Notes under the pieces: model-generated
Database searches by the model: none
What the model saw: only the letters and a program-made list of their open reading frames with translations
What the model was told of the DNA's origin: nothing
Shown: in pieces, positions 17,029 through 26,005 of the stretch
How the letters are laid out: the number at the start of each line of letters is the position of its first letter
Position numbering within the stretch: position 1 is the stretch's first letter
Made by a program: the position numbers and the translations under genes
Source: Alphaproteobacteria bacterium
GTDB lineage: Bacteria; Pseudomonadota; Alphaproteobacteria; Ferrovibrionales; Ferrovibrionaceae
DNA length: 64,000 bases
Reading direction: 5' to 3'
Assembly: GCA_018336035.1 (NCBI GenBank)
Contig: JAGXRD010000080.1
Location: forward strand, 1 to 64,000

Positions 17029-17928
17029 ATGGATGCCCTCCTCACTTCGGCTATCCCTGACCATCAGACCATATTCGGCCATCTGAACAGCCGTTTCGAT
17101 TTCGAGGCGGCGATGCAGCCCTTCCTCGGGCGGACCCCGGCGCTGCAGCGCTATGACCTGTCGCTCGACCTGCCGGCGCTGGAGACTGCCTGCCGGGAGG
17201 TGATCGCCCGCCATGGCCTGCGCGGGTTCCGCAACACGGCCGACGATGTGGCCAATCCGGCCTATGGCTCGCTGTCACTGACCTGCAACCCCGATACCGC
17301 CGGCGATCCGCACAGTGCCACGCTGGGTTCGGCGCATTTGCGCAACGGCCAGTATTTCTATGGCACCGACAAGACACTGGCGCAGATGCCGAAGCTGAAA
17401 GGCGACTACTACGACAGCTACGGTTTCCGCCAGCTCACACCTGCAGCCGGCCATGGTGCGCTGGGTGAATTGATGCGCGGTTTCACCCTGCCGGTGATCC
17501 GCTCGCGCCTCAGCGTCATTCCCGGCGACAATGCGGAAGCGCTCAAGGACAGCTACGGCTGGCACCGCGACGAGCACATCTTCCACAATCTGCGGATCAA
17601 CATTCCGGTCTGGACCGCGCCGGAATACCTGCTGGAAATCGAGACCGTGCTGTCGCAACCGGAGCCGGGTTCCGCCACCGCGCAGCGCCATCACCTGCGG
17701 CATGGCTTTGCCTGGTCCTGGGATACCAACCAGCCACATCGCGTCTTCGCCAGCGGCCTGACCGCGCAGTCACGCTGCCATCTGGTGATCGGCCTGGCAC
17801 CCTGGTTTGACTATGATGCCAGCAATGATACATGGTCGCCCAACCAATGGTTCGGCCGCACGCATCCGCATGATCTGGTCGCCGAGGGGCTGGCGCATCC
17901 GCTGATCCGGGCCAGCAGGAAGCGCTAG
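17029..17928 (+). CDS. Putative 2-oxoglutarate/Fe(II)-type oxygenase (aspartyl/asparaginyl hydroxylase-like)
   Basis: A 299-residue protein that I read as a double-stranded beta-helix oxygenase distantly like aspartyl/asparaginyl hydroxylase. Support comes from the ordered residues WHRDE (near 183), NLRINIPV (near 191), WSWDTNQPHRVF (near 229) and an Arg in SRCHLVIGL (near 249), which could supply a metal triad (His, Asp/Glu, His) and a 2-oxoglutarate Arg. There is no signal peptide, so it is cytosolic. It is preceded by a strong promoter and is convergent with the CorA/ZntB gene (one base between stop codons). The family call is from motif layout alone; the substrate is unknown. Confidence 0.5.
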   Translation: MDALLTSAIPDHQTIFGHLNSRFDFEAAMQPFLGRTPALQRYDLSLDLPALETACREVIARHGLRGFRNTADDVANPAYGSLSLTCNPDTAGDPHSATLGSAHLRNGQYFYGTDKTLAQMPKLKGDYYDSYGFRQLTPAAGHGALGELMRGFTLPVIRSRLSVIPGDNAEALKDSYGWHRDEHIFHNLRINIPVWTAPEYLLEIETVLSQPEPGSATAQRHHLRHGFAWSWDTNQPHRVFASGLTAQSRCHLVIGLAPWFDYDASNDTWSPNQWFGRTHPHDLVAEGLAHPLIRASRKR

Positions 17929-17929
17929 G

Positions 17930-18934
17930 TCAGAGCCATTTCATCTTGCGCAGCAACAGTATCTCGGCAGCGAGCAAGCCGAGTGTGATGCCGCAGACTG
18001 CAGCAAAGGCCCATGGCTCATCTGCAAACGGAATACCGGCGACATTCACGCCGAGCAGACCAGCGATCAGGCTGGGCGGCAGCAGGATGGCGGTCAATGC
18101 AGTCAGGCGATTGGTGGTCGCCGCGATCTGCTCGCTCATCAGCGTGGTCAGGTCTTCGTGCAGGATCGTCAGGCGGTCGCGCAACGAATCCAGCGTTTCC
18201 ACACTGCGCAGCACCTTGTCGGTCAGTTCGCGCAGGCGCTGGCGGTCACGGGGCGAAATCCAGTTGCCGGTCGCACCCTGCAGGCGGAACATCGCCTCAC
18301 GCTGCGGCGCCATGTAACGGCGCAGCGAGATCACGCGTCGGCGCATGTCGCTGAGTTCTCCGCGCGCCTCGCGCACGTCGCATTCCTCGATCTGGTGATC
18401 AAAGGTATCAACTTCGTCTTCCAGCTGCTCAAGCACCGGTTCGATATATTTGAACACCCGGCGCGCGACCTTGGTCAGCAGGTGACCGATATGCAGCGGC
18501 CCCTGCCCCTCGCCCAGCTCTTCTCGGATGTCGCGTAGCGCATGCAGGTAGTGATCCTTGTCGCGCAGCGAGATCATCCGGTGCTCGTCGGCCCAGAAGT
18601 GAATCGGCACCAGGTCGAGCGTATTCTCATGTGGATCGCGATTGACGCCGCGCAGCACGGCGATCAGCCCGCTATTGGTTTCCTGAACGCGCGGTCGCGA
18701 CTCTTCGGCCAGCAGCGCGTCACAGACCACCATGTCGAGGCCGCTTTCCTCGCGCAGCCACCTCTCAGCGGTCGGATCGTCGCGTTCCAGATGCACCCAG
18801 AGTGCGCCCTGGGCAGGTCGCCACCGCCGGATTTCATCCCAGCCGATTTCGCGCGCGCCGCCCGAGCCATCCAGAATCATGGCGAAGCGCAGGCCGGGCT
18901 GCTGGCCATAAATCAATCCGCGCTGCTGGTCCAT
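17930..18934 (-). CDS. Zinc transporter ZntB-like (CorA superfamily)
   Basis: A 334-residue CorA-superfamily divalent-cation channel or transporter. A soluble N-terminal domain and a long coiled-coil helix (about residues 150-255) lead to two C-terminal transmembrane helices. The pore motif is GVN (LLGVNVAGIPFADEPWAF), the ZntB pattern, rather than the GMN of magnesium-selective CorA, so zinc or broader cation transport is inferred. The ATG at 18934 is used. A GTG at 18973 would overlap the upstream gene by 25 bases. It follows the sulfite-oxidase-like gene by 14 bases. Confidence 0.88.
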   Translation of the reverse strand: MDQQRGLIYGQQPGLRFAMILDGSGGAREIGWDEIRRWRPAQGALWVHLERDDPTAERWLREESGLDMVVCDALLAEESRPRVQETNSGLIAVLRGVNRDPHENTLDLVPIHFWADEHRMISLRDKDHYLHALRDIREELGEGQGPLHIGHLLTKVARRVFKYIEPVLEQLEDEVDTFDHQIEECDVREARGELSDMRRRVISLRRYMAPQREAMFRLQGATGNWISPRDRQRLRELTDKVLRSVETLDSLRDRLTILHEDLTTLMSEQIAATTNRLTALTAILLPPSLIAGLLGVNVAGIPFADEPWAFAAVCGITLGLLAAEILLLRKMKWL

Positions 18935-18948
18935 CCGCTCTCTCAGCT

Positions 18949-19620
18949 TCAGCCGTACCGATCTTCTTTCCACGGATCGCCGGTATTGTGATAGCCGCGC
19001 ACTTCCCAGTAGCCCGGCGCATCGCGATCCAGAAACGCGATATGCTTAACCCACTTGGCGGATTTCCAGAAATAGAATTGCGGCATCACGATCCGCACCG
19101 GACCGCCATGCTCGCGGGTCAGCGGCGCGCCCTCCCAGGAATGCGCCAGCAGCACATCCGCTGCCGAAAACATTTCCAGTGTCACATTCGTGGCATAACC
19201 GTCATAGGACTGGAACACGACATGCTTCACCTCGGGCCGCGGTCGCACCGCCTTGAGGAAATCCCGTGCCAGTACGCCGGACCATTTGTTGTCGTAGCGC
19301 GACCAGGCGGTGACGCAGTGGATATCGGAGACCGTGTCGCTCTGCGGCAGGTCGAGGAAATCGTTCCAGTTCAGCTTGAGCGGCTTTTCGACCAGGCCGC
19401 CAACGGTCAGCTGCCAGCGGTCGAGCAGAATATTGGGCTGCACGCCGAGATCTAGCACCGGCCAGTCGCGTGTCAGGCGCTGGCCCGGCGGCAGGCGGCG
19501 CTTGTCAGGCGAGGAACTTTCGCCGGTCAGCAGCCGGCCATCCCTGGCCCATTGCTGCTTGGAGGCGATCAGCTTGTCTTTGATCTGGCCCAGCAGGCCG
19601 GGCTTGTAGTCGTCGCTCAT
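18949..19620 (-). CDS. Sulfite oxidase-like molybdopterin oxidoreductase
   Basis: A 223-residue member of the sulfite-oxidase molybdopterin fold, near YuiH and MsrP. The molybdenum-ligand cysteine is likely in DIHCVTAWSRYDN near residue 102, and the GGPVRIVMPQFYFWKSAKWVKHI stretch near 175-197 is typical. MsrP has a Tat signal, but this protein has none, so it should be cytosolic; its substrate is unknown. It needs molybdenum cofactor, for which moaC and moeA are encoded about 21 kb away. It lies in a minus-strand run with smpB and the ZntB-like gene. Confidence 0.87.
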   Translation of the reverse strand: MSDDYKPGLLGQIKDKLIASKQQWARDGRLLTGESSSPDKRRLPPGQRLTRDWPVLDLGVQPNILLDRWQLTVGGLVEKPLKLNWNDFLDLPQSDTVSDIHCVTAWSRYDNKWSGVLARDFLKAVRPRPEVKHVVFQSYDGYATNVTLEMFSAADVLLAHSWEGAPLTREHGGPVRIVMPQFYFWKSAKWVKHIAFLDRDAPGYWEVRGYHNTGDPWKEDRYG

Positions 19621-19654
19621 CGCTTCGCCTCCGCCTGCCGCTGTTCCCGGCCGG

Positions 19655-20116
19655 CTAGTCCTTGGTCTTCAGCAACCGGTGCTGCTCGCGCTTCCAGTCG
19701 CGCTCCTTCTCGGATGCGCGCTTGTCGTGCAGCTTCTTGCCGCGCGCCAGAGCGATCTTGGCTTTCGCCCGGCCGCGCTCATCGAAATATATGGTCAGCG
19801 GCACCAAAGTCACGCCGCCCCGCTTCAGCGCACCGACCAGCTTGTCGATCTCGCGATGCTTCAGCAGCAGCTTGCGGTGTCGCCGTGGTTCATGATTGAA
19901 GCGGTTGGCACCGTGATATTCCGGGATGTGCGAATTGATCAGCCAGATTTCGCCACCCTGCTCAGCCGCATAGGCGTCCTGGATGCTGGCGCGGCCGTCG
20001 CGCAGGCTCTTCACCTCCGAGCCGACCAGAACCATGCCGGCATCGTAGGTTTCATCCAGATGATAGTCGTAACGCGCCCGGCGGTTTTCGGCCACCGTGC
20101 GCGGTTGCTGCGGCAT
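19655..20116 (-). CDS. smpB: SsrA-binding protein SmpB
   Basis: SmpB (153 aa) brings tmRNA to stalled ribosomes for trans-translation. The N-terminal [35 protein letters not shown] block and the basic C-terminal tail (KREKDWKREQH-type) are diagnostic. It starts six bases after the dapA stop; the dapA-smpB pairing is common in alphaproteobacteria. The tmRNA gene ssrA is not in this window. Confidence 0.97.
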   Translation of the reverse strand: MPQQPRTVAENRRARYDYHLDETYDAGMVLVGSEVKSLRDGRASIQDAYAAEQGGEIWLINSHIPEYHGANRFNHEPRRHRKLLLKHREIDKLVGALKRGGVTLVPLTIYFDERGRAKAKIALARGKKLHDKRASEKERDWKREQHRLLKTKD

Positions 20117-20122
20117 GAAGGA

Positions 20123-21055
20123 TTACTTCTTCTTTTTCTTGCCGGTCTTCTTGGTCGAGGACTTGCTGCCCTTCGACTTCGGACCGACAAGGCCGAGCTG
20201 GTTGACCAGCGCCTTGACGCGGTCGGTGGTCGCCTTGGTCGGCGGCACCATCGGCAGGCGAAGTTCAGCCGAGCAGATGCCGAGCAGCTCGGCGGCATAC
20301 TTCACCGGACCCGGGCTGGTCTCGGCGAACAGCGACTTGTGCAGCGGCATCAGCTTTTCCTGGATCGCCAGCGCCTTGGCATGGTCGCCGGCGAGGCTGG
20401 CTTCCTGCATCTGCGACACCAGCTTGGGCGCGATATTGCCGGTCACCGAAATGCAGCCGGTGCCGCCATGCGCGTTGAACGACAGCGCCGTGGTGTCGTC
20501 ACCATCCAGCTGGCAGAATTTCGGCCCCGAAGCGATACGCTGCAGCAGCGGACGCTCCGGATTGCCGGTGGCATCCTTCACACCGCGAATGCGCGGCAGC
20601 TTCGACAGCTGCGCCATGGTCTCGACCGACATGTCGATCACGCAGCGCGGCGGGATGTTGTAGATGAAGATCGGAATCTTCGTGGCGTCGTGGATCGCCT
20701 TGTAATGGGCATACAGGCCGGCCTGGGTCGGCTTGTTGTAATACGGCGTCACCACCAGCGCGGCATCGGCGCCGGCCTCCTGGGCATGCAGGGTCAGCTC
20801 GATCGCCTCGTCGGTCGAATTCGAGCCGGTGCCGGCCATCACCGGAACTCGGCCGTGGGCCGCCTCGATGCAGATCTCGACCACGCGCTTGTGCTCATCA
20901 TGGCTCAGGGTCGGGGACTCGCCCGTGGTGCCCACCGGCACCAGGCCGTGCGTGCCCTGGGCAATCTGCCATTCGACGAAATCGCCGAACGCTTTCTCGT
21001 CCACTAGCCCCTTCTTGAACGGGGTGATGAGTGCGACGAAAGAGCCCTTGAACAT
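20123..21055 (-). CDS. dapA: 4-hydroxy-tetrahydrodipicolinate synthase
   Basis: DapA (310 aa) condenses pyruvate with aspartate semialdehyde, committing carbon to lysine and diaminopimelate. It has the FKGSFVALITPF N-terminus, GTTGESPTLSHDEH near residue 43, the catalytic Tyr in FIYNIPPR, and the Schiff-base Lys in RGVKDATG near 160. AGGA lies before the ATG at 21055; upstream codons in the same frame have no homologous sequence. Unusually, the last 20 or so residues are a Lys/Ser tail ending in five lysines, absent from the typical 290-residue enzyme. Confidence 0.96.
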   Translation of the reverse strand: MFKGSFVALITPFKKGLVDEKAFGDFVEWQIAQGTHGLVPVGTTGESPTLSHDEHKRVVEICIEAAHGRVPVMAGTGSNSTDEAIELTLHAQEAGADAALVVTPYYNKPTQAGLYAHYKAIHDATKIPIFIYNIPPRCVIDMSVETMAQLSKLPRIRGVKDATGNPERPLLQRIASGPKFCQLDGDDTTALSFNAHGGTGCISVTGNIAPKLVSQMQEASLAGDHAKALAIQEKLMPLHKSLFAETSPGPVKYAAELLGICSAELRLPMVPPTKATTDRVKALVNQLGLVGPKSKGSKSSTKKTGKKKKK

Positions 21056-21141
21056 GATGGTTCCTTTACCTTTGCGCGTTACGAAACGGGTAGCCGCGAC
21101 CTTACCCGCGCCGGCAGCCCCAAACAAGGGCAAGCCGAGCT

Positions 21142-21169
21142 TTTGCACCGGCCGGCTGACTGCTATCAT
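21142..21169 (+). promoter_or_regulatory. Candidate promoter for the lytic transglycosylase gene
   Basis: TTTGCA (21142-21147), a 16-base spacer and TATCAT (21164-21169) lie 27 bases before the GTG start. The -35 match is modest. Confidence 0.3.
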
Positions 21170-21195
21170 CTGATTGGATTTGCGAAAGATTCGCC

Positions 21196-23364
21196 GTGTC
21201 GCAGCATTGTATCGATTGTCCCTCTAGCCGCAGGCGCCCGGGTTTGCCCCGAAGCGTGATCGCTGCCCTGTTGGCCGGGTTGTACCTGATCGGCGTAACG
21301 CCGGCTCTCGCTCGTCAGCCCGTGCCCGAAACCAAGCCGGCGCCCGAACTGGCCTCGACCGGTACGGCTGCGCCGGTACCGTCGGCCAAGCCCCGGCGCG
21401 GCACGCCCCCAGCACGCCCCGAACAGACCCGTCTGCCGGCCCATCACGAAATCCTCAGCGCCGCCGACCGTGAGATCGGGCGCAAGGCCTTGCAGGAAGC
21501 CGCCGCCTATCGGTTCGACGCGGCGCGGCGCATCGCCGCCACGGCCAAGGAGCCGCTGATCGCCCAGCTGACCCGCTGGCTCTGGCTGCAGAGCACGAAC
21601 AGCGGTGCCAGCTTCGAGGAGATTACCCAGTTCATCGCCACCAAGCCCGACTGGCCGGCCCGCGAAGCGCTGCTGCGGCGCGCCGAGGAAGCCATCGATG
21701 GCGCCACGCCCGAGGGCAAGGTCCTCGCCTGGTTCGATACGCATCCGCCGGAAACCGGCCTTGGACTGCTGCGGCTGGGCGAAACCCTGCTGCGGCTTGG
21801 CCGTGACAAGGATGCCTTCCCGGTCATGCGGCGCGCCTGGGTCGATGGCAACCTGTCACAGCGCGACGAAAAAGTGCTGTGGAACGAATTCGGCAACCGC
21901 TTCACGCCAGCCGATCATGCCGCGCGCACCGATCGCCTGTTATGGGATGGCAATATCGAGGCCGCGCGCCGGATGCTGCCGCGCCTGACTGACGATGCAC
22001 GCATGCTGGCCGAGACCCGCATCGCGCTGGCCAACAACGTGCCTGGCGCCGAAAAGATGGTGGCCGCCCTACCCGCGCATCTGCGCGATGACGGCGGCCT
22101 GAATTACGACCGAATCCGCTGGCAGCGCAAGCGCGGCATGAACGATGGCGTCGAAGCCCTGCTTTACAACGCGCCGGACGATTTAGGCCGTGCCGAGAAA
22201 TGGTGGGTCGAACGGCATTTCCGTGCCCGTAAGGCAATGGCCGAAGGCCGCATCTCGGAAGCCTATCGCCTGGCTGCCGGCCATGGCGTATCGGGCGGCG
22301 CTGCGATGGCCGAAGCCGAATGGCTGGCCGGCTGGATCGCGCTGCGCCTGCTGCAGGAGCCGAAGGCCGCGCTGAAACATTTCACCACGCTGCAGGACGC
22401 CGTGCGCTTCCCGGTCAGCCAGTCGCGCGCCGCCTACTGGCTGGGTCGTACCCACATGGCGCTCGGCGATACCGAGCGGGCGCGCCAGTCTTATGCCCAG
22501 GCCGCACAGCACGGCACCACCTTCTATGGCCAGCTCGCGGCTTATGCACTCGACGCAAAGCAACCGCTCGACCTGCCGGATGCCATCCAGCCGACGGTAG
22601 AGCAGACACGGCAATTCCAGCGCCGCGAAGTGGTGCGAGCGGCGCAAATCCTGGTCGAGCTTGATCAGGAAGAGCGCCTGCGCCCCTTCATCATGCGTCT
22701 CGCCAATACTGCCGTAACACCGGAAGAGCACAAACTGGTCGCGCAGCTCGCGCGGAACCTGCGCCGCGTCGACCTGGCGGTCGCTTCCAGCAAGCGCTCA
22801 TCGCGCCAGGGCGTCATCCTGCTGCATGAAGCCTACCCACTGGTCGAACCGATGCTGCGCGTCGACGAGCCGGAAACCGCACTGGTGCTGGCGCTGGCGC
22901 GTCAGGAAAGCGAATTCAACCAGACCGCTGTTTCGCCCGCCGGCGCCCGCGGCCTGATGCAGCTGATGCCGGCCACGGCCAAGGGCGTGGCCAAGGAGCT
23001 CAAGCTTGGCTTCGACCAGGGCCAGCTGACGCAAAATGCCAGCTACAACGTGCAGCTGGGGTCGCATTACCTGAAAGGCCTGCTGCGGAACTGGGACAAC
23101 AACTTCGTGCTGGCGCTGGCGGGTTACAATGCCGGCGAGGCGCGCGTGCGCCGCTGGATCCAGGACTGGGGCGATCCGCGCCAACCCAACGTGGATGTGA
23201 TCGACTGGATCGAACTGATCCCCTTCTCGGAAACCCGCAACTATGTGCAGCGCGTTCTGGAAAGCGTGCAGGTGTATCGCCACCTGCTGCATAACCAGCC
23301 GAACAGCGTGGATCGGATCTACGTTGATATGCGCGGCACGCCTCGACAGGCCACCACGCAGTGA
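21196..23364 (+). CDS. Soluble lytic murein transglycosylase
   Basis: A 722-residue periplasmic lytic transglycosylase of the Slt70 type, which cleaves peptidoglycan glycan strands to 1,6-anhydro-muropeptides. A signal peptide (hydrophobic core at about residues 20-36, ending TPALA) is followed by a Pro-rich linker. A long alpha-superhelical region (about 95-540) precedes the C-terminal SLT domain: catalytic Glu in ALARQESEFN near residue 570, GARGLMQLMPATAKG, then GYNAGEARVRRW near 645. The start codon is GTG at 21196. Its stop overlaps the GTG of the dehalogenase gene (GTGA). Confidence 0.94.
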   Translation: MSQHCIDCPSSRRRPGLPRSVIAALLAGLYLIGVTPALARQPVPETKPAPELASTGTAAPVPSAKPRRGTPPARPEQTRLPAHHEILSAADREIGRKALQEAAAYRFDAARRIAATAKEPLIAQLTRWLWLQSTNSGASFEEITQFIATKPDWPAREALLRRAEEAIDGATPEGKVLAWFDTHPPETGLGLLRLGETLLRLGRDKDAFPVMRRAWVDGNLSQRDEKVLWNEFGNRFTPADHAARTDRLLWDGNIEAARRMLPRLTDDARMLAETRIALANNVPGAEKMVAALPAHLRDDGGLNYDRIRWQRKRGMNDGVEALLYNAPDDLGRAEKWWVERHFRARKAMAEGRISEAYRLAAGHGVSGGAAMAEAEWLAGWIALRLLQEPKAALKHFTTLQDAVRFPVSQSRAAYWLGRTHMALGDTERARQSYAQAAQHGTTFYGQLAAYALDAKQPLDLPDAIQPTVEQTRQFQRREVVRAAQILVELDQEERLRPFIMRLANTAVTPEEHKLVAQLARNLRRVDLAVASSKRSSRQGVILLHEAYPLVEPMLRVDEPETALVLALARQESEFNQTAVSPAGARGLMQLMPATAKGVAKELKLGFDQGQLTQNASYNVQLGSHYLKGLLRNWDNNFVLALAGYNAGEARVRRWIQDWGDPRQPNVDVIDWIELIPFSETRNYVQRVLESVQVYRHLLHNQPNSVDRIYVDMRGTPRQATTQ

Positions 23365-24041
23365 CGGCTGGCATCAAGGCCTGCCTGTTCGATGCCTATG
23401 GCACGCTGTTCGATGTGGCATCCGCTGCACGCTCGCTGGCCGATGAACTCGGCCCGAACTGGCAGCCGCTGGCCGAGACCTGGCGCGCCAAACAGCTGAA
23501 TTACTCCTGGCTGCGCAGCCTGATGGGCGCGCATGCGGATTTCTGGCAGGTCACGGCCGATGCGCTCGATTTCGCGCTGGAAGAACGTGGCCTGCAGGAT
23601 GCGGGATTGCGGCAGAGACTGCTGGACCTGTATTTCAATCTCGCCTGCTACCCGGAAGTGCCGGCCATGCTGCGCCAGTTGAAGGATGCTGGTTTCGTCA
23701 CCGGGATTCTCTCGAATGGCGCACCCGCCATGCTGGAAGCCGCCTGCCGTTCGGCAGGTATTGATACGCTGATCGACCACCTGATCTCGGTGGAGGATGT
23801 CGGCATCTATAAACCGGATCCACGCATCTACCGGCTGGCTATGGAAAAACTCGTCCTGCCGGCCAGCGCCATCGCTTTCCACAGCAGCAACGGATGGGAC
23901 ATCCATGCCGGCAAGCGCGCCGGATTCTATGCCATCTGGATCAATCGCAGCGGTCAGCCGGCCGAGCGGCTGCCCAATCCGCCCGATATCGTGCTGCGCA
24001 ACCTGACCGACGTGCCCGGCATACTGGGTATTGCGGCATGA
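23361..24041 (+). CDS. Haloacid dehalogenase, type II
   Basis: A 226-residue HAD-superfamily enzyme resembling (S)-2-haloacid dehalogenase. The nucleophile Asp is in CLFDAYGTLFDV near residue 10. The Ser/Asn motif is ILSNGAPAMLEAA near 115, the catalytic Lys is in IYKPDPRIYRLA near 150, and HSSNGWDIHAGKRAGF follows. True dehalogenase activity is not certain for this family. The GTG start overlaps the transglycosylase stop, and its stop overlaps the next start (ATGA). Confidence 0.88.
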   Translation: MTAGIKACLFDAYGTLFDVASAARSLADELGPNWQPLAETWRAKQLNYSWLRSLMGAHADFWQVTADALDFALEERGLQDAGLRQRLLDLYFNLACYPEVPAMLRQLKDAGFVTGILSNGAPAMLEAACRSAGIDTLIDHLISVEDVGIYKPDPRIYRLAMEKLVLPASAIAFHSSNGWDIHAGKRAGFYAIWINRSGQPAERLPNPPDIVLRNLTDVPGILGIAA

Positions 24042-24895
24042 TCGCCGAGTACCGCGAGGGACACTTCCACAGCCACGACGGCCTGCGGCTGTATTACCGC
24101 GACTACGGCGACCGTACGGGCGCCCGCACGCCGCTGCTCTGCCTCTCCGGCCTGACGCGCAACTCGAACGACTTCCATGAATTCGCATTGCGGCATTCGG
24201 CGACGCGACGGGTCATCTGCCTCGACTATCGCGGCCGCGGCCGGTCAGCTTATGACACGAACCCGATGCATTACGAGGTGCCGGTCTATCTCGACGATAT
24301 CCAGCATCTGCTGGCCGTGACGCATATCCGTCGCGTGATCGTGGTCGGCACGTCGCTCGGCGGCATTATCGCCATGGGACTCGGCACGGCCATTCCCACC
24401 ATGCTGGCCGGCGTGATCCTGAACGACATCGGCCCTGATGTGAAAGAAGACGGCCGCCAGCGCATCGCCGGCTATGTCGGCCAGGCCGTGCAGGTCCCCG
24501 ACTGGGATGCGGCCATCGCCCATCTGCGCAAAGGATATGGCGCGGCCTTCCCTGTACTGGACGATGCCGGCTGGCGACGCCTTGCCCGCGGCACCTTCAC
24601 CGAGGCCGGCAAAGGCCTCGCGCTGGCCTATGACCTGAACATCTCGGTCGCATTGCGCGAGCAGGCCAAACACCCCCTGCCCGACCTCTGGCCCTTCTTC
24701 CGCAGCCTGCGTCCCCTGCCGGTGCTGGCGCTGCGCGGCGCACTCTCGGATATCCTGACCGCCGATACCTTCATTCGCATGAAGCGCGAGCATGCCGGCA
24801 TGATTGCCGTGACCGTGCCGGATGTGGGCCACGTTCCGATGCTGGATGAGCCGGCGGCGGAAACCGCCATCGATGCTTTCCTGGCAGACCTGTAA
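24038..24895 (+). CDS. Alpha/beta hydrolase
   Basis: A 285-residue alpha/beta-fold hydrolase. The nucleophile elbow is GTSLGG near residue 106. The oxyanion-side HG-like region is LCLSGLTRNSNDF near 32-44, with CLDYRGRGRS near 62, and the catalytic His is in DVGHVPMLDEP near 268. The substrate is unknown; esters or lactones are typical. I chose the ATG at 24038 because it overlaps the dehalogenase stop by four bases; the longer open frame only shadows that gene. Confidence 0.88.
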   Translation: MIAEYREGHFHSHDGLRLYYRDYGDRTGARTPLLCLSGLTRNSNDFHEFALRHSATRRVICLDYRGRGRSAYDTNPMHYEVPVYLDDIQHLLAVTHIRRVIVVGTSLGGIIAMGLGTAIPTMLAGVILNDIGPDVKEDGRQRIAGYVGQAVQVPDWDAAIAHLRKGYGAAFPVLDDAGWRRLARGTFTEAGKGLALAYDLNISVALREQAKHPLPDLWPFFRSLRPLPVLALRGALSDILTADTFIRMKREHAGMIAVTVPDVGHVPMLDEPAAETAIDAFLADL

Positions 24896-24947
24896 CGCTG
24901 CCGCCTGCATGCTATAGTTCCGGCTTCCGTCCAACAGCGAGCCGATC

Positions 24948-25955
24948 ATGAACGCGCCTGCAAAATTGCCTCCCCTGCCCACCGTCAGCGATGTCGAGGA
25001 TGCCGCCCGCCAGCTGCGCGGCGTTGCTGTCCGCACACCGCTGCTGGAAAGCCAGTTCCTCAACGAGCGCCTCGGCGGCCGCCTGCTGATCAAGGCCGAA
25101 CCGCTGCAGGTCAGCGGCTCGTTCAAGTTCCGCGGCGCCTATAACCGCATCAGCCGGCTGAATGCCGAAGAGCGCAAGCGCGGCATCGTCGCCTTCTCGT
25201 CCGGCAATCATGCACAGGCCTGCGCCTGGGCCTCCAAGATCACCAACACGCCGGCCGTGATCGTGATGCCGAGCGATGCGCCGAAGATCAAGATCAGCAA
25301 CACGCGCGCTTACGGTGCTGAGGTAGTGCTGTATGATCGCCACAACGAAGATCGTGAAGCCATCGGCCGGCGCTATTCTGATGAGCGCGGCATGACGCTC
25401 GTGCCGCCATTCAACGATCCCTATATCATCAGCGGCCAGGGCACGATCGGCCTGGAGATCGCCGCGCAATGCGCCGAGCGCGATATCAAGCCCGATGCCG
25501 TGCTGGCGCCGGCCTCCGGTGGTGGCCTGATCTCTGGCATCTCGCTGGCGATCAAGGACAGGCTACCGGGCACTGATGTGTATTGCGCGGAACCCGACCA
25601 GTTCGACGATATCGATTTGTCGCTCAAGGCCGGCAAGATCGTCGACCATGCCGGCAAGGGACAAACCTTCTGCGACGCGCTGATGGCGCCGCATCCGGGT
25701 GACATCACCTTCGGCGTGATGAGCCGCAACCTGAAGGGTGCGGTTTCCGCAACGGATGCCGAAGTCGAGACCGCCATGGCCACCGCATTCAACTATTTCA
25801 AACTGGTGGTCGAACCCGGTGGCGCAGCAGCTCTGGCGTCTGTGCTGAACGGCAAGGTCCCGTGCGCTAACCGCACGGTGGTTGTGGTCTGTTCGGGGGG
25901 AAATGTTGACTCCTCGCTTTACTCCGCCATCATCGCCCGCACGCCGCCGGTGTAA
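24948..25955 (+). CDS. Threonine/serine dehydratase-like PLP enzyme
   Basis: A 335-residue fold-type II pyridoxal-phosphate enzyme of the threonine dehydratase/serine racemase group, which deaminates threonine or serine to a 2-oxo acid and ammonia. The PLP Lys is in SGSFKFRGAYNR near residue 60, the Asn/His of FSSGNHAQ near 84, the phosphate-binding loop ASGGGLISG near 187, and CSGGNVD near the C-terminus. It lacks the C-terminal ACT regulatory domain of biosynthetic IlvA, so a catabolic enzyme or racemase is likelier. TATAGT at 24913-24918 may be its -10 element. Confidence 0.9.
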   Translation: MNAPAKLPPLPTVSDVEDAARQLRGVAVRTPLLESQFLNERLGGRLLIKAEPLQVSGSFKFRGAYNRISRLNAEERKRGIVAFSSGNHAQACAWASKITNTPAVIVMPSDAPKIKISNTRAYGAEVVLYDRHNEDREAIGRRYSDERGMTLVPPFNDPYIISGQGTIGLEIAAQCAERDIKPDAVLAPASGGGLISGISLAIKDRLPGTDVYCAEPDQFDDIDLSLKAGKIVDHAGKGQTFCDALMAPHPGDITFGVMSRNLKGAVSATDAEVETAMATAFNYFKLVVEPGGAAALASVLNGKVPCANRTVVVVCSGGNVDSSLYSAIIARTPPV

Positions 25956-26005
25956 CTCCCGTCGGCGTTACTTCAACTCGGCCGAAAGACCCTAGGGAGA
26001 GACAT

